DNA from: Agapanthus africanus
Lineage: Eukaryota; Streptophyta; Magnoliopsida; Asparagales; Amaryllidaceae
Assembly: GCA_030015575.1 (NCBI GenBank)
Contig: CM057338.1
Location: 832,404,353-832,468,352 of the forward strand
Length of the DNA: 64,000 nucleotides
Direction: 5' to 3'
Of this stretch, positions 1-12,478 are shown piece after piece. Each line of letters opens with the position of its first letter. Position 1 is the stretch's first letter. Below the pieces are notes generated by a model, which saw only the letters and a list, made by a program, of their open reading frames with translations, searched no databases and was not told the origin of the DNA. The position numbers and the translations under genes are program-made.

Positions 1-1617
1 CGCCACCAGAGCTCACTTCGTCCATAGAAATTCAAGACCGAAGTATTGTACCATTCATAAACTTCGTAATCATCGCTTTACATTTCTTTTCTTTTCTCTC
101 AAAATCTACATAAAGAATACTTTTAGAAACTAACTTGGTCCTTGTCTTGGTTGCTCGAGCCTAGGTCACATAGACTTGTTTTTGCCGTTAGAGTCAAATT
201 GGTGAACCGGTTGTTATACCGACTCACACAACCCATAAGTCCCCTCTCCTCATTTTCTCTACTTGAAATTCATCCCCTTACCATACCTCCATCATGCCGA
301 ATCTTGCAATAACTAGTTAGTCTCATGATAAAGTTTTCTTGTTAAATTAAAAAATGGTTGAAATAAAACATATATGTTTAGTTATAAAATCTTGCATGCA
401 ATGGTTAATAACATGTTAAGTATTATTGTTTTAGACGGTTAATCATGACCGGATCATATGTTTGCTTCACATATGTTAATTCTTGTTATTTATCGCTGAA
501 ATTTTAATTATTTATATTTATTTTTGTATACAAGAAAACAAAGTTATAAATAAATACCATAGATTTATCATTTTCAAATACGATCTTACAAAACCTTTAT
601 CTTTAAAATAATTTTTATAAATTAATTTCCACTTATGGAAATTTTTAAAACATTAGGATAAAATAATACATATAATTTCAAATCTACAGTAAAAATTTCA
701 TATCAAACCGAATAACGGTTTAGGAGTTACGTAGTTTTTTTATTCACTGTTTTTAAAAATAGAAAACTGGTATTAAAGGTCTTCTTCAAGAGGCCATAAC
801 TCTATAATAGTTGATCTAAATTAAGTGTTTTCAAATGTTTTGAATTTATACATCGAAATATCTAGATTTTTTTAGTTTTAAGTTTTACTAAAAACTGACG
901 TAAAATATAGAAAACTGCGTTACAATATTAAGCGACGGATCTGGACAGAATCTGTCCTGATTCGCACACTGTTTTTAAATAGAACATAACTCGAACTCCC
1001 AATATCCGTTCGTGACAAAATTTAGATGTGTAGATGCACAATTGATAAAGGTATAATTTCCTGTATATTAGATTGCTTAAAAACGCATGAAACAGCCCTA
1101 TATAGGCTTTACAATATAACATATAGTTGCTGTCCAGAAATCTGAATTTCTGTTTTAAATGTTGATATTAAAATGATCATAACTTGAGCTTTAAAAATCC
1201 AAATCGTGCGAATCTTAATGTTTTGGATAAGTACATCGAAAGACCTACAATTTTATAATAATCATTGTAACCTGAAAACTTAAGGAAATTAAGTCAAACT
1301 GTATTTTAAAAATATACGACGGTGCTGGACAGATTCTGATCTGTTCTACGCGATGAAACGAAAATGGGTATATCTCCCAAACCGGTAGTCGTATTTAGGC
1401 GTGACTGGAACTCACGCATGCACAAAATTTAGATCTATAATTCTTTTTATATTCCAAAATTGATTGACTTGATTGATTAGTCGTACACAACACTTCTTAA
1501 CAGTATTGTTTATGGTCGTTATTTGAAAAATATACTTGACTTATTTCATGCTATTCGAACATGTATAACTTATTTATCTTGATCATTAAATTGTTATATA
1601 TACATGAAAACATAATT
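1..1617. other. Unassigned AT-rich flank
   Basis: I recognise no coding region here. The sequence is AT-rich and contains loosely repeated phrases, for example GGACAG/CTGTCC-containing segments near 940, 1130 and 1325, and 'cataactygagcty' segments near 985 and 1175. That style suggests an old, decayed repeat such as an LTR. It is the left flank of element A. Before A inserted it was contiguous with 30692 onward. Confidence 0.5.
1613..1617. repeat. Target-site duplication of element A, left copy
   Basis: TAATT immediately precedes the TG start of the 5' LTR. The same 5 bp follow the CA end of the 3' LTR at 30687. Confidence 0.85.
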
Positions 1618-2655
1618 TGTAACATTTCAGAAAATATAAAATAGTATTTTTGGAATTTAATATTAAAATAATATATTTCGCGAAAACTGCCCGATTTGCG
1701 AAATTGGGGTTTTCGTAAAATGGTATAAATAAATACCAATAATTATGAAATAATTGGAGATTAAAATGATTTATTCATTTAAAAATATATTTATTGGATT
1801 TGGCATTTTTATAATTAATTATATGCAGGTTAAATATTAAACCTGATTAGTGCACTACTAATCGCGATTAGGCCAAATCCGTGTTTCTACACTTTTCCAT
1901 GTTTAGTGCACCATGACATGTTGTATTTTTGTTGCATGTTGTTTCATTAGTATATGTTGATATTTGGTTTTAAGAAAAGAAAAGAAAAAGGAAGCTAAAA
2001 GACAAAAGAAAGTGTATTATTGAGGGGTGAGCATAAGAGAGAGAGTGAAGGTAAGAGAGAGTAAGGATAAGAGAGAGGGGGGCTGCCCATTCCTCACCCC
2101 CAATATTTTCTTCATCTCCTCCTTCATCTTCAAACTCCTCCTCCTCTACCCTCATGACCCATCTCAATTCCCTCACTAAAACCCTACACCCCCTTCACAA
2201 AAAAATGCACAACCTCTCTACAAACCCAATGGATGCTTCAAAGTTGGATTTTGATCACCTTAAGCAACTCAAGAAAATTCTTGAGTTGCCAAATAAGGTA
2301 TATCTCCCTTCATTTAGCTTAGTTTTAGTTTCTTGCACCCTAGTTTAGTTTAGAATGTGATTTGGTTAGAGTATGTGATGTTTGGAAAATTCAAGAGAAG
2401 GGTTGGGTGATTATGTGGACTTATAATCTGTTGTGGGTGTTTACTTAAGACCCTAGTGGTGTTTTACTGGCCTAGACCTAAGATTAGAACCAAAACACGG
2501 ACTTAGAACTTTCCGACATCGGTTAATTGACAGTTTGTGAGGGTATATGGGAATCTTGGATGACCCGAGCCTATTCTAAAATAATTTCCCTTGATAGTGA
2601 GACGTGCAGGCAACCATGTATCTACCCCTGAGACCCGAGTTCCTATTTCCATATC

Positions 2656-2697
2656 CTGGCCGCAAATAAACTCCTCCAGGCCGCAAATTGCGGCCTG
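2656..2697. promoter_or_regulatory. GC palindrome module in LTR of element A
   Basis: CTGGCCGC, a 13-nt spacer, then a 21-nt palindrome centred on GGCCGCAAATTGCGGCC with 10-bp arms. The 3' LTR copy (10461-10501) has one C-to-T change in the right arm. Related modules occur in elements B, C, D and H. The function is unknown. Confidence 0.6.
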
Positions 2698-3245
2698 ATC
2701 ATGGTAGATTTCGGTGATGTTTGATCCATGGATTCCTTATCCGATATCTAGAGCAACCATATATGAAAAATTCCCAAGTTTGGCCTAAGGTGAAATCTGG
2801 GAGTGGTTTTCCTAGGTTGCTGTTTTCGTGTTTTGCGATTCTGAAACTTGGGTTTTGGTATTTGATATTGTATTTGGTCGTTGGATGTTTTTACGTCAAC
2901 AACGAGGGTTGTTTAGTTGTTTTTTGCATGCGTAAGCTATAGGTTCTAACCTATGAGCGCACCGTGTGTCGTATTGGTTTTCCGGACTTGATGTTAATAG
3001 CATTTACGATTATGTATTTATTGTAGGTACCTTCGTGTGGATTCCGAGACGACAGAGCACATCGACTTCGGCTGAACGAAGAGTTCCGCAGGTGAGTAGA
3101 TTTATATCTACGGGGGAGGTCGGGTGGATGGCGTATAGCACCCCCGCAAACTTTGATGAAAACCGATATATAGAATATCGTTAAGGAAACCTATATTAGA
3201 AAACTAGGGATATGATTAAATAGATAGTTAGAGATGAAATGAATG

Positions 3246-3250
<5 letters not shown>

Positions 3251-3318
<68 letters not shown>
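3251..3318. repeat. (AT)34 microsatellite in 5' LTR of A
   Basis: 68 bp of uninterrupted AT dinucleotides. The matching site in the 3' LTR (11054-11067) has only 14 bp, so the tract changed length after insertion. Confidence 0.95.
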
Positions 3319-3321
<3 letters not shown>

Positions 3322-4633
3322 GATGTGAGATGAAAGCTATAGGGATATGACTCTTTGGCATGATATGATAGAAATAATGTCTCGAATTGATACATAAGGA
3401 TATGAAAAGTGAATGTGAATTACAATATATAGATAGGTAGTTGCAAGAGAATCAATAGGAGATTATAGTGGCATTTTATGAGGTTGATAAATACGACTTT
3501 AGATTAATAAGATGACTTGATGTGAGATATTGATGTGATGAAAAGAGTATACAATGAGATATGACGACTTAGATTGATATGTCGGTATACGGATGCGAGT
3601 CTATATGAGATAATTGATACCTTTGCCGGTCCCATGATATGAGATGGATACGGATGTGACCTGAGAGATAGGTATATACATATAAAATGTTGTGAATCAT
3701 GAGTGATATGCCGTACGAGACGTTAGGTCTGTACCCTCATTGTCATATAGGTTGATAGAATCCCTAATTGTTTATTACCATCGTACGATGGATTACCGTA
3801 CGTGATGAGTGTTATAGGATAATTGATCCATACCCTTGACTAGTGGATGCCGTATGATGTATTATACCGTACGTGATGTTGTGAAGCTAGATGCCGAATG
3901 ATAGATTCACCGACTCGGATATATCGTAGATACGTATACCTGTTAGAATTTCGCATACGATATACCTTATGTTATGTTCTTGACATTCTTATTGCATTAT
4001 ATATATATATATATATTAGTGCTAGTACACCTACACCATTATCGATGATGCATATGTCACACTTACACAGATTTGCCGGCTCACACACTTCATCATCGAT
4101 AATTACTATGTCACTTACACAGTAGAATTGCCACATCATTATGCTATGTTGCCTGATATATTTGCTATGCTCACATCATTATGATATATCGCATGATATA
4201 CTGAGATGCTCACATCACTGTTCCATATTGCATGATATGCGGATATGCTCACATTTCTGTTATATGTTGCATACATCATGCTTTACGATTATATGCATTG
4301 AGATGTTGTTTTCATGAGATTCTGGATTTGAGAACCGTGATTATATTTCAAAAGAAATCATGTAATGTTTTAAAAACCCGGTTTCTCTTGATATGATATT
4401 TCGAGACGTCCACCATGTGCTTTCTCGGTTCTGAGATTGGCATGTGAAACCCGATTCGAGGAGCAGGAGGCACCGTCTGCGGGCACATGGTGGACCCGGT
4501 ATAGTACTCTGGGGAAAGAAAGGATTTTTATGGTGTAGACGATGAGCCTGGCAGAGGGACTACTACCTACCGGTGATGGCATTTGGATTCGGCGGTTATC
4601 CGGAGGATACCGACCGAAGTCGTGAGATGATAT

Positions 4634-4684
4634 GGGCCGATCCGGACTGACGGAGCCCATAGGCCGATCCGGACTGACGGAGCC
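4634..4684. repeat. Short tandem duplication in LTR of A
   Basis: GGCCGATCCGGACTGACGGA and its continuation are repeated twice in tandem with a period of about 25 bp. Both LTR copies of element A have it (second copy near 29595-29645). Confidence 0.75.
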
Positions 4685-5730
4685 CGAGATATATGAGGAT
4701 TTACGTATCGATGTTGGACACGGGTTTCATGATGTTTCGAGTGTCGGTGTTGGACACTCAGGTTCCATGATTTTGATGTGTCGTTGATGGACACACGTTG
4801 ATTGATATCCTCGTATTTACATGCATATGCTTTCATGATATTTACATGCATGATGTTGTAGTGTCATTGATGGACACGTAGACGTTAGCCACATGCTTAC
4901 AGGCATTGATTATATTGTTGGCACATATGCAGATACGGTCACCCTAGATATCATAGTATTACCTTTATGATATAGTTGACCTAGGAATCGTTGTTTTATT
5001 CGATTTCTACCTGATGATGTTTTCTACTCACGAGTTGGAAACTCACCCCCGTTGTGCCACGGTTCTTGCAGGTTGACCGCATGGATCAGTGGCGGCATCG
5101 CTGGCACACAGCTTGCATTCGGGTGATTTGCTTTGGTAGGTGGTACATGTTGGATCGTACCACTCCTGTATTTATTATTCATGTTGTATCTAGTTAGCTC
5201 CATCACTCAGAAACTAGTATTTGTATAAGTAATAAGACTTATCAAGACTTGTAGTTGCGAGATTTAAAGCGATGGGTTATATGTTCGCTTGGTGGGTTGA
5301 TGTCTTGCTTATTTCTTTATCTCTTGTGTTGATCTTCGCCGTTGGGCATCGTATACTTATATTCTGTCTTGCGTGGTTGTGATTCCGCTGATTGGCGAAG
5401 AGCTAGCTCCCGCTTGGTGATGCCTTTTATATTATCATGTATATGTGGTTTTGGATCAAAATATACAAAGGAGGTGCTGCCCAAATTTTTAAAAAGACGA
5501 AACATGTTTTTCAACTAGTAAAATCCACTTGCATTTTTCATGTTCCATTATCTATGCATTTAAGAAGACATTTGATTTCATCATATCTTTATTTCAAAAC
5601 TTCACCTCTTTTATTTTCTTAAAAAGGTTTAGATTTATGGGCTTCGGCTTACTTGAATTACGTTACGCCTTTAGACGTTGGATGGTTTAAGTGCCGATCA
5701 CGAGCTAATATTTTCGGGTCTTGACAAAGT

Positions 5731-5742
5731 TGGTATCAGAGC
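5731..5742 (+). other. Primer-binding site of element A
   Basis: TGGTATCAGAGC, complementary to the 3' end of initiator-methionine tRNA, lies 4 nt after the LTR end. It fixes the + orientation of the element. Confidence 0.9.
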
Positions 5743-7589
5743 GCTAGGTTTAACCTTGGTTCGAGTCTAGGTTTGACTATGCGGAGTCTAGGGCGTATAT
5801 ATTTCGGAACCTAGGTTTGACCTTACGGAACTTAGACTTGAACAGAGAGGTATTAGACCCAAACTTTCGTTTCATAGGTTGACCCTGATTGATGGAGTAG
5901 GTAGCTTGAGTAGAGTGACATACCGTACGTATGTTCCACGGCATATTTACGATACGATATTCCACTTAAGAGACCTTAGGATGTACATATCTTGAGATTT
6001 ATGATTCTCTTCATTACCTTGATCATACATCCATTTGAGATCCTTGATTCTATTCGTTTCCATGATCATGCTCTCATTGATTCCGTTCCTCCTTATAATC
6101 ATGTATCCATTATGGATCTGTTGATTCATTTCATTCCTTTGATCTGTTTTCATCGATACATACTTGAGGTTCCGGTCACCATGATTTGAGCGCAGATTGA
6201 GCTGCTGCTAGTGATGCGGTCAGGGCGAGCTCGTCATGGACGAAGACTGGCCATCGTGTTTCTTGGTGACATGGGAACGAATCGATTTAGTGTTTGTATT
6301 GTGACCTCTCGTTTGAGGCAAGTGTTCGATTTTGCACCGTATGATCGGGCTACTGATAGAGGCTGCCAGTTGTGAGAGGACTTACGATGTACAGCCTACC
6401 TCAAAGTTTGTGATGTCGTCTACCTTGCAGACAGATGGCCCAGCTGTTGCTGAGATTGATGGGATATCGCTTCCAGAGCTTATGAGCTGAGATCGCTGGA
6501 GCTTTCAGGAAGAGATGCAATAGAAGATAGCTAGTCTATCTCGAGTAGAGTTGAGCGACTAAGATGATTTATCTGATTGATGCGCCGATACAGACCCAGT
6601 TGAGTTGAAGATTTCCAGTGTGGAGAATCTTACTCAGATCTAGAGTAGATCGATCCAGAGATGACGTTGTTCGTTGGATGATCCGATAGGAGATCAGTAA
6701 GTTGACCAGCTTCGGATAGAGGACCTTATCCAGATGCGTTGTGAGTTGATCGAGAACGGACGAATATAGAGTATTTCTCTGATGGTTGGGACGAGTTCCC
6801 GAGGACGTGTTCGGCTAGATATCTTCTACAGAGTGAGGAAGATATCGAGTTCATGATTTTGAGTCCGTATGAGAGACTCCGGATTAACTGTAACTGAGAA
6901 CCATTGTAGTACGCAGATAGCATGACGTGACGTCGAAGTGGACGATAATAAAGACGAGTGGAACAAGAGGTTTGTGCAAGATGTTAATGAGCTGTTGTTA
7001 CTCCCCGTTGAGATTAGAGATTGGATAAGTATACAGAGGCGTTAGGATACGGCCAGTTCCCGAGGAAATGCTGTGCTGAGAACGCAGATGTCCAGAAGAC
7101 GAGAAAAGATTATGTAGGAGTACCAGCCTCTGTATAGTTTGGCATAGACGAGATCGGAAGAGACCTTGAGCAGGTTCCTTCTAGGACACTGCTGCGATAA
7201 GATTGCACCGAGGATCAGTTGTGTCACTTTTATTCAGATGGCCAGAAGCCAACGCCAGTGACATGTTGCTTTACGAGTGGTTATGCAAATTGGCCGAAAG
7301 ATGACCAGAAGAGTGCCAGAGCGGAATCGTTTCTGTTAGTACACATGACCGGGCCGACGAGCCGATGGATTGCGATATTGGTAATCCGCAGAGAAATGAG
7401 GACCCAGAGACAGAGGACGCCAGACCGTGAGCAGGAGGCAAGCGGATGTTCTTGCTCTGCCAGTTTTGGGCACACCGACATTCTTCGACATTGTAGGAGG
7501 TGTATCTCAATGTCATTTGTTGCGATTTGCGTTTGTGATCCGAGTATCACGCTTATATCGCTTGGATTTGAGTTTTGATGATTGAGTTT
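5743..7589 (+). other. Interior of element A, non-coding or decayed gag
   Basis: No long ORF is open. The sequence between the PBS and the minisatellite shows coding-like composition in places. A stretch at about 7219-7500 reads as cysteine- and histidine-containing peptide that could be a decayed nucleocapsid knuckle region, but no intact CCHC motif is present. I found no match to protease, RT or integrase motifs on either strand. It is best read as the relic interior of a large-retrotransposon-derivative-type element. Confidence 0.5.
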
Positions 7590-8720
7590 CATGATATTGT
7601 TTCGTGCACCATGGCTGCACCTACTGGATATTCACATTTTGTGCATAGTTATTGCACTTGATTTATGTTTATACACCGCCACATCGGTTGCGATTTATGC
7701 ATACCTATTGCACTTGATATCGGTTTTGTTCCTTCGTAGCATGTGTTTACGATTTCGTGGATTTCATACGGTTGATTTGATTTTGTGCATGTGGTGGGCA
7801 CTCGATTTGATTTTTGCACTCAGTATAGCTCACATATGCTTGCAGTGCACTGGTACGTGTTTTGTGCACGCAGTTGCACGCGGTTATGATTTTATACACC
7901 TTGGTACACTCGGCGTTGCTTTTTATACGCATTGGAGTTATTGATGAGTTTTTGTACATTTGTTGCACTAGATTTTTACGCCGTGCATTTGATGCACCTG
8001 ATTTGTATTTCGTGCACTGGATGCACTAGATTTGTATTTCGTGCACCGGATGCACCGGATTTGTATTTCATGCATTTGTTGCACTAGATTTGCATTTCAT
8101 ACATTTGTTGCACTAGGTGGGTATTTCATGTATTTGTTGCACTAGATTTATACCCCGTACATTGGTTGCACCCAATTTATGTCTTTGAGCATTTGTTTTA
8201 GCGGATTTATCTTTTTGTGCGCATTTTCCCTTGACGTTCATTTTCGTGCAAGCTTCTGCACTAGATGCTTTTTAAGAACCTGACGCGCTTGGATTGGATT
8301 TTACGCATATTAGGCCCTTGGTATTGGATTTCGTGCGCATCAGATGCATTTGAGTTAGATTTTATTCGTGCATGTTGGATGCACTTGGTTTAGATTTCAT
8401 TCGTGCATGTCGGATGCACTTGATTTAGATTTCATTTGTGCATGATGAATGCACTTGATTTGGATTTTCGTGCATGTTGGGCGCATGATATGAGATGTGA
8501 TTTTTTGCACACCGGATGCACTCGATTGGGATTTTCATTCATGCATGTTAGTTGCACTGGATTGAGATTTTTGTGCACTATCGATGCACTAGATTTTGTT
8601 GTCGTGCACACCCGTTGCACTGGACAGATACTTTCGTGCACACCCGTTGCACTTAGTTTGCTTTTGTGCATATTGTGGCACTTGTATTTGGATTTGATTT
8701 CCGTGCACACCAGACGCACG
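7590..8720 (+). repeat. Degenerate minisatellite with GTGCA...TGCAC units
   Basis: About 30 degenerate units of roughly 30-45 bp follow the pattern 'gatttnnatttcGTGCA-n5-7-TGCACtn'. Examples are GTGCACTGGATGCAC near 8012 and GTGCACACCCGTTGCAC near 8604. In most units GTGCA and TGCAC form a 5-bp inverted repeat around a short loop, so each unit is a potential mini-hairpin. Short ORFs reading through it (for example 7582-7944) are cysteine- and histidine-rich only because of the repeat. Confidence 0.8.
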
Positions 8721-9401
8721 TGATTGTTGGATACGCCTTTTGAGGCTGATTTTGCTCTTGAGCACTTTGTTTTCATGATGGGCACTATATTATGTAGTAG
8801 CCGAACAGGACTGATCTGAGGACAGTACCTGAGTACTTTGCATGCATTAAAAGTTTAACAAGATGTTTTCAAAAAAAAAGGAGCTATAGTCTCGCTATTT
8901 CCTACGTGTCCGCGAGCGACACGAACGTTATAAAGGAAAACCTTTTGGGATATTTCAAAACGACGGAACGTATATTTGAGTAAAACATATATGAATATAT
9001 ATTTATTATTTTAAAAATGAGCGTCCATCACTTGTGCCATGAGTTACGCATCACACGGCGATTTAGAAAAGATTTTGCATGTGTTTTATTCAGTTTTAAG
9101 AGATTTTTCCAAAGATGTGTACTACATACATTTTAGTATTCAACTAGTGAATATTGGGTTTCTGTAATGGATTTCGAGATATGTATCTCTATTGTAACTC
9201 CGATGATTTGTGTGCAAATCTGATGATTTGCGTGACGCTTGACGGAGTTTGATTTTAAGTTTCATACTCGTTTTCAGGCGCACACGAGGCGCTGTAATAT
9301 TTCTATATCTTCCGTGATTTCGGAGCCCTGTTGATCTGAGCTGATTATTGAAATGTTTTAGTATTTGGGGGTTTGAATTTAAATTCGGGGACCGAATTTA
9401 T
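8721..9401 (+). other. 3' interior of element A before PPT
   Basis: No gene is visible. This is the untranslated region between the minisatellite and the PPT. Confidence 0.5.
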
Positions 9402-9416
9402 TTAAGGGGGGAAGAT
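9402..9416 (+). other. Polypurine tract of element A
   Basis: TTAAGGGGGGAAGAT sits directly against the 3' LTR start. The same tract type borders the 3' LTR of element D on the other strand. Confidence 0.9.
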
Positions 9417-11713
9417 TGTAACATTTCGGAAAATATAAAATATTATTTTTGGAATTTAATATTAAAATAATATATTTCGCAAAAACTACCCGATTTGCGA
9501 AATTGGGGTTTTCGTAAAATGGTATAAATATATACCAATAATTTTGAAATAATTGGAGATTAAAATGATTTATTCAATTAAAAATATATTTATTGGATTT
9601 GGCATTTTTATAATTAATTTTATGCAGTTTAAATATTAAACCCGATTAGTGCACTACTAATCACGATTAGGCCAAATCCGTGTTTCTACATTTTCCCATG
9701 GTTAGTGCACCATGGCATGTTGCATTTTTGTTGCATGTTGTTTCATTAGTATGTGTTGATATTTGGTTTTAAGAAAAGAAAAGAAAAAGGAAGCTAAAAG
9801 ACAAAAGAAAGTGTATTATTGAGAGGATGAGCATAAGAGAGAGAGTGAGGGTAAGAGAGAGTGAGGGTAAGAGAGAGAGAGAGGGTTGCCCATTCCTCAC
9901 CCCCATTATTTTCTTCACCTCCTCCTTCATCTTCAAGCTCCGCATCCTCTACCCTCATGACCCATCTCAATACCCTCACTAAAACCCTACACCCCCTTCA
10001 CAAAAAAGATGCGCAACCTCTCTACAAACCCAATGGATGCTTCAAAGTTGGATTTTGATCACCTTGAACAACTCAAGAAAATTCTTGAGTTGCCAAATGA
10101 GATATATCTCTCTTCATTTAGCTTAGTTTTAGTTTCTTGCACCCTAGTTTAGTTTAGAATGTGATTTGGTTAGGGTATGTGATGTTTGGAAAATTCAAGA
10201 GAAGGGTTGGATGATTATGTGGACTTATAATCTGTTGTGGGTGTTTACTTAAGACCCTAGTGGTGTTTTACTGGCCTAGACCTAGGATTAGAACCAGAAC
10301 ATGAACTTAGAACTTTCTGACATCGGTTAATTGACAGTTTGTGAGGGTATATAGGAATCTGAGATGACCCGAGACTATTATAAAATAAGTTTCCTTGACA
10401 GAGGGACGTGCAGGTAACCATGTATCTATCCCTGAGACCCGAGCCCCTATTTCCATATCCTGGCCGCAAATAAACTCCTCCAGGCCGCAAATTGTGGCCT
10501 GGTCATCGTAGATTCGGGTGATGTTTGGTCCATGGATTCCTTATCTGATATCTAGAGAAACCCTATATGTAAAATTCCCTAGTTTGACCTAGGGTGAAAT
10601 TTGGGAGTGGTTTTCCTAGGTTGTTGTTGTCGTGTTTTGCGATTCTGAAACTTGGGTTATGGTATTTGATATTGTATTTGGTCGTTGGATGTTTTTACGT
10701 CGACGGCGAGGGTTGTTTGGTTGTTTTTGCATGCGTAGGCTATAAGTTCTAACTGATGAGCGCACCGTGTGCCGTATTGGTTTTCCGGACTTGATGTTAA
10801 TAGTATTTGCGATTGTGTATTTATTGTAGGTACCTTCGCATGGATTCCGAGACGACGGAGCACATCGACTTCGGCTGAACGAGGAGTTCCACAGGTGAGT
10901 ATATTTATATCTATAGGGAAAGTCGAGTGGATGGCGTATAGCACCCCCGCAAACTTTGATGGAAACCGATATATAGAATATGGTTAAGGAAACCTATATT
11001 AGAAAACTAGGGATATGGTTAAATAGATAGTTAGAAATGATATGAATGATTGAATATATATATATATCGAGATGTGAGATGAAAGCTATAGGAATATGAT
11101 TCTTTGGCATGATATGATAGAAATGATGTCTCGAATTGATATATAAGGATATAAAAAGTGAATGTGAATCACGACATATAGATAGGTAGTTGCAAGAGAA
11201 TCAATGGGAGATTATAGTGGCATGTTATGAGGTTGATAAATACGACTTTAGATTAATAAGATGACTTGATATGAGATATTGATGTGATGAAAAGAGTATA
11301 CAATGAGATATGACGACTTGGTTTGATATGTCGGTATACGGATGCAAGTCGATATGAGATAATTGATACCTTTGCCGGTCCCATGATATAAGATGGATAC
11401 GGATGTGACCTAAGAGATAGGTATATACATATAAAATGTTGTGAATCATGAGTGATATGCCGTACGAGACGTTAGGTCCGTACCCTCATTATCATATAGG
11501 TTGATAGAATTCATAATTGTTTATTGCCGTCGTACGATGGATTACCGTATGTGATGAGTGTTATCGGATGATTGATCCAAAACCTTGACTAGAGGATGTC
11601 GTACGATGTATTATACCATACGTGATGTTGTGAGGTTGGATGTCGAATGATAGATTCAACGACTCGGATATATCGTAGATACGTATACCCGTTAGCATTT
11701 CGCGTACGATGTA
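9417..11713 (+). repeat. 3' LTR of element A, first part
   Basis: Matches the 5' LTR from 1618 to about 3962. It is interrupted at 11713 by element B. The last 5 bp (ATGTA, 11709-11713) are duplicated at 28924-28928. Confidence 0.9.
11709..11713. repeat. Target-site duplication of element B, left copy
   Basis: ATGTA, repeated at 28924-28928 immediately after the element B 3' LTR. Confidence 0.9.
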
Positions 11714-12153
11714 TGTTCAGTTGATAAAACTGCACATTTGTTATTACATTTTTCCTACCATTTCCATATTAAAAAAGGTCTTTATTATAATATATCATAC
11801 ATATGAGGGTTTATGTGTAAAAAAAATATTTTCCATGTGTTGATATATTATAATTAGCATTTGGTAGGAAAATGTATATAATATTATTGACCTAATCCTA
11901 GTAGAACTAAGTCTACTAAATATTATTTAAGTTGTTGTGCAGAATTTTTCCAACTTGTTGTGCAGAATTTTTCCAAGACTAAAATCAAGGAAATCAAGTT
12001 GTTGAAGATAACTTGCCTAATTAAGAAAGCAAAACTTGGAAACCAAGTCTGGCAGCAACCACGAGAAGATTTTCATGTTACAAAGGTTCCAAGGATCGCC
12101 AAATGTCACAACGAGCCAGCCCCAGAAATTTGATCAACGGACCTGATCATCCG

Positions 12154-12200
12154 GTCGCGGATCCGCGGCCCGAGCCCCTTGATGCCGTGGATCCGCCGCG
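12154..12200. promoter_or_regulatory. Paired GC-palindrome module upstream of TATA, element B 5' LTR
   Basis: GTCGCGGATCCGCGGC, 14-nt spacer, GCCGTGGATCCGCCGCG, ending about 88 bp upstream of the TATA box. The 3' LTR copy (27899-27945) has a perfect 16-nt palindrome GCCGCGGATCCGCGGC as its first half. The position suggests an upstream promoter element; that is inference. Confidence 0.65.
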
Positions 12201-12288
12201 TGGAAGTGGAATTAGGGGCTGGCATTTTTCTGGTAGGATTTTAACTACCATTCCCCAATTTAGGCATCTAAATTTCTGGCTTTGGGAC

Positions 12289-12296
12289 TATAAATA
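12289..12296 (+). promoter_or_regulatory. TATA box of element B LTR
   Basis: TATAAATA, followed about 180 bp later by AATAAA. The equivalent in the 3' LTR is 28034-28041. Confidence 0.8.
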
Positions 12297-12472
12297 AAGA
12301 CCGAAAGCCCCTTGGAAAAATCATCAAGTCGACGAGATCACGAAGTCTAAGACGGCTCACGCATCCAGACTGATCATCAACTGTTCTTCTACCTCCTTGG
12401 AAGAGATCGAGAAGCAAACCAGTATTTGTAATCATTTTCTAAGGGATCAAAGTGTAATGAATATTGTTGATT

Positions 12473-12478
12473 AATAAA
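12473..12478 (+). terminator. Polyadenylation signal in element B LTR
   Basis: AATAAA within TTAATAAAGG. The copy in the 3' LTR is at 28217-28222 and would serve the genomic transcript. Confidence 0.65.

Larger units (their letters stand above)
1618..5726 (+). repeat. 5' LTR of element A (4.1 kb)
   Basis: Starts TGTAACATTTCAG, ends GGGTCTTGACA, and is followed 4 nt later by the PBS. It matches the 3' LTR throughout. It contains GA-rich and CT-rich stretches (1975-2150), a GC palindrome (2656-2697), a long AT microsatellite (3251-3318) and a tandem duplication of about 25 bp (4634-4684). Short ORFs inside it have no recognisable domain and persist in the partner LTR only because the LTRs are copies. 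Confidence 0.9.

Noticed and set aside
4370..4851. Minus-strand ORFs of 94-96 codons in the LTR of element A
   Set aside because: They follow the tandem GGCCGATCCGGACTGACGGA repeat and have no domain; the partner LTR keeps them only partly.
5731..5742. tRNA gene fragments at the TGGTATCAGAGC sites
   Set aside because: These are primer-binding sites of 12 nt next to LTRs, not tRNA genes.
7590..8720. CRISPR-like array
   Set aside because: Repeats are degenerate, unevenly spaced and without unique spacers of constant length, and the region lies inside a plant retrotransposon.
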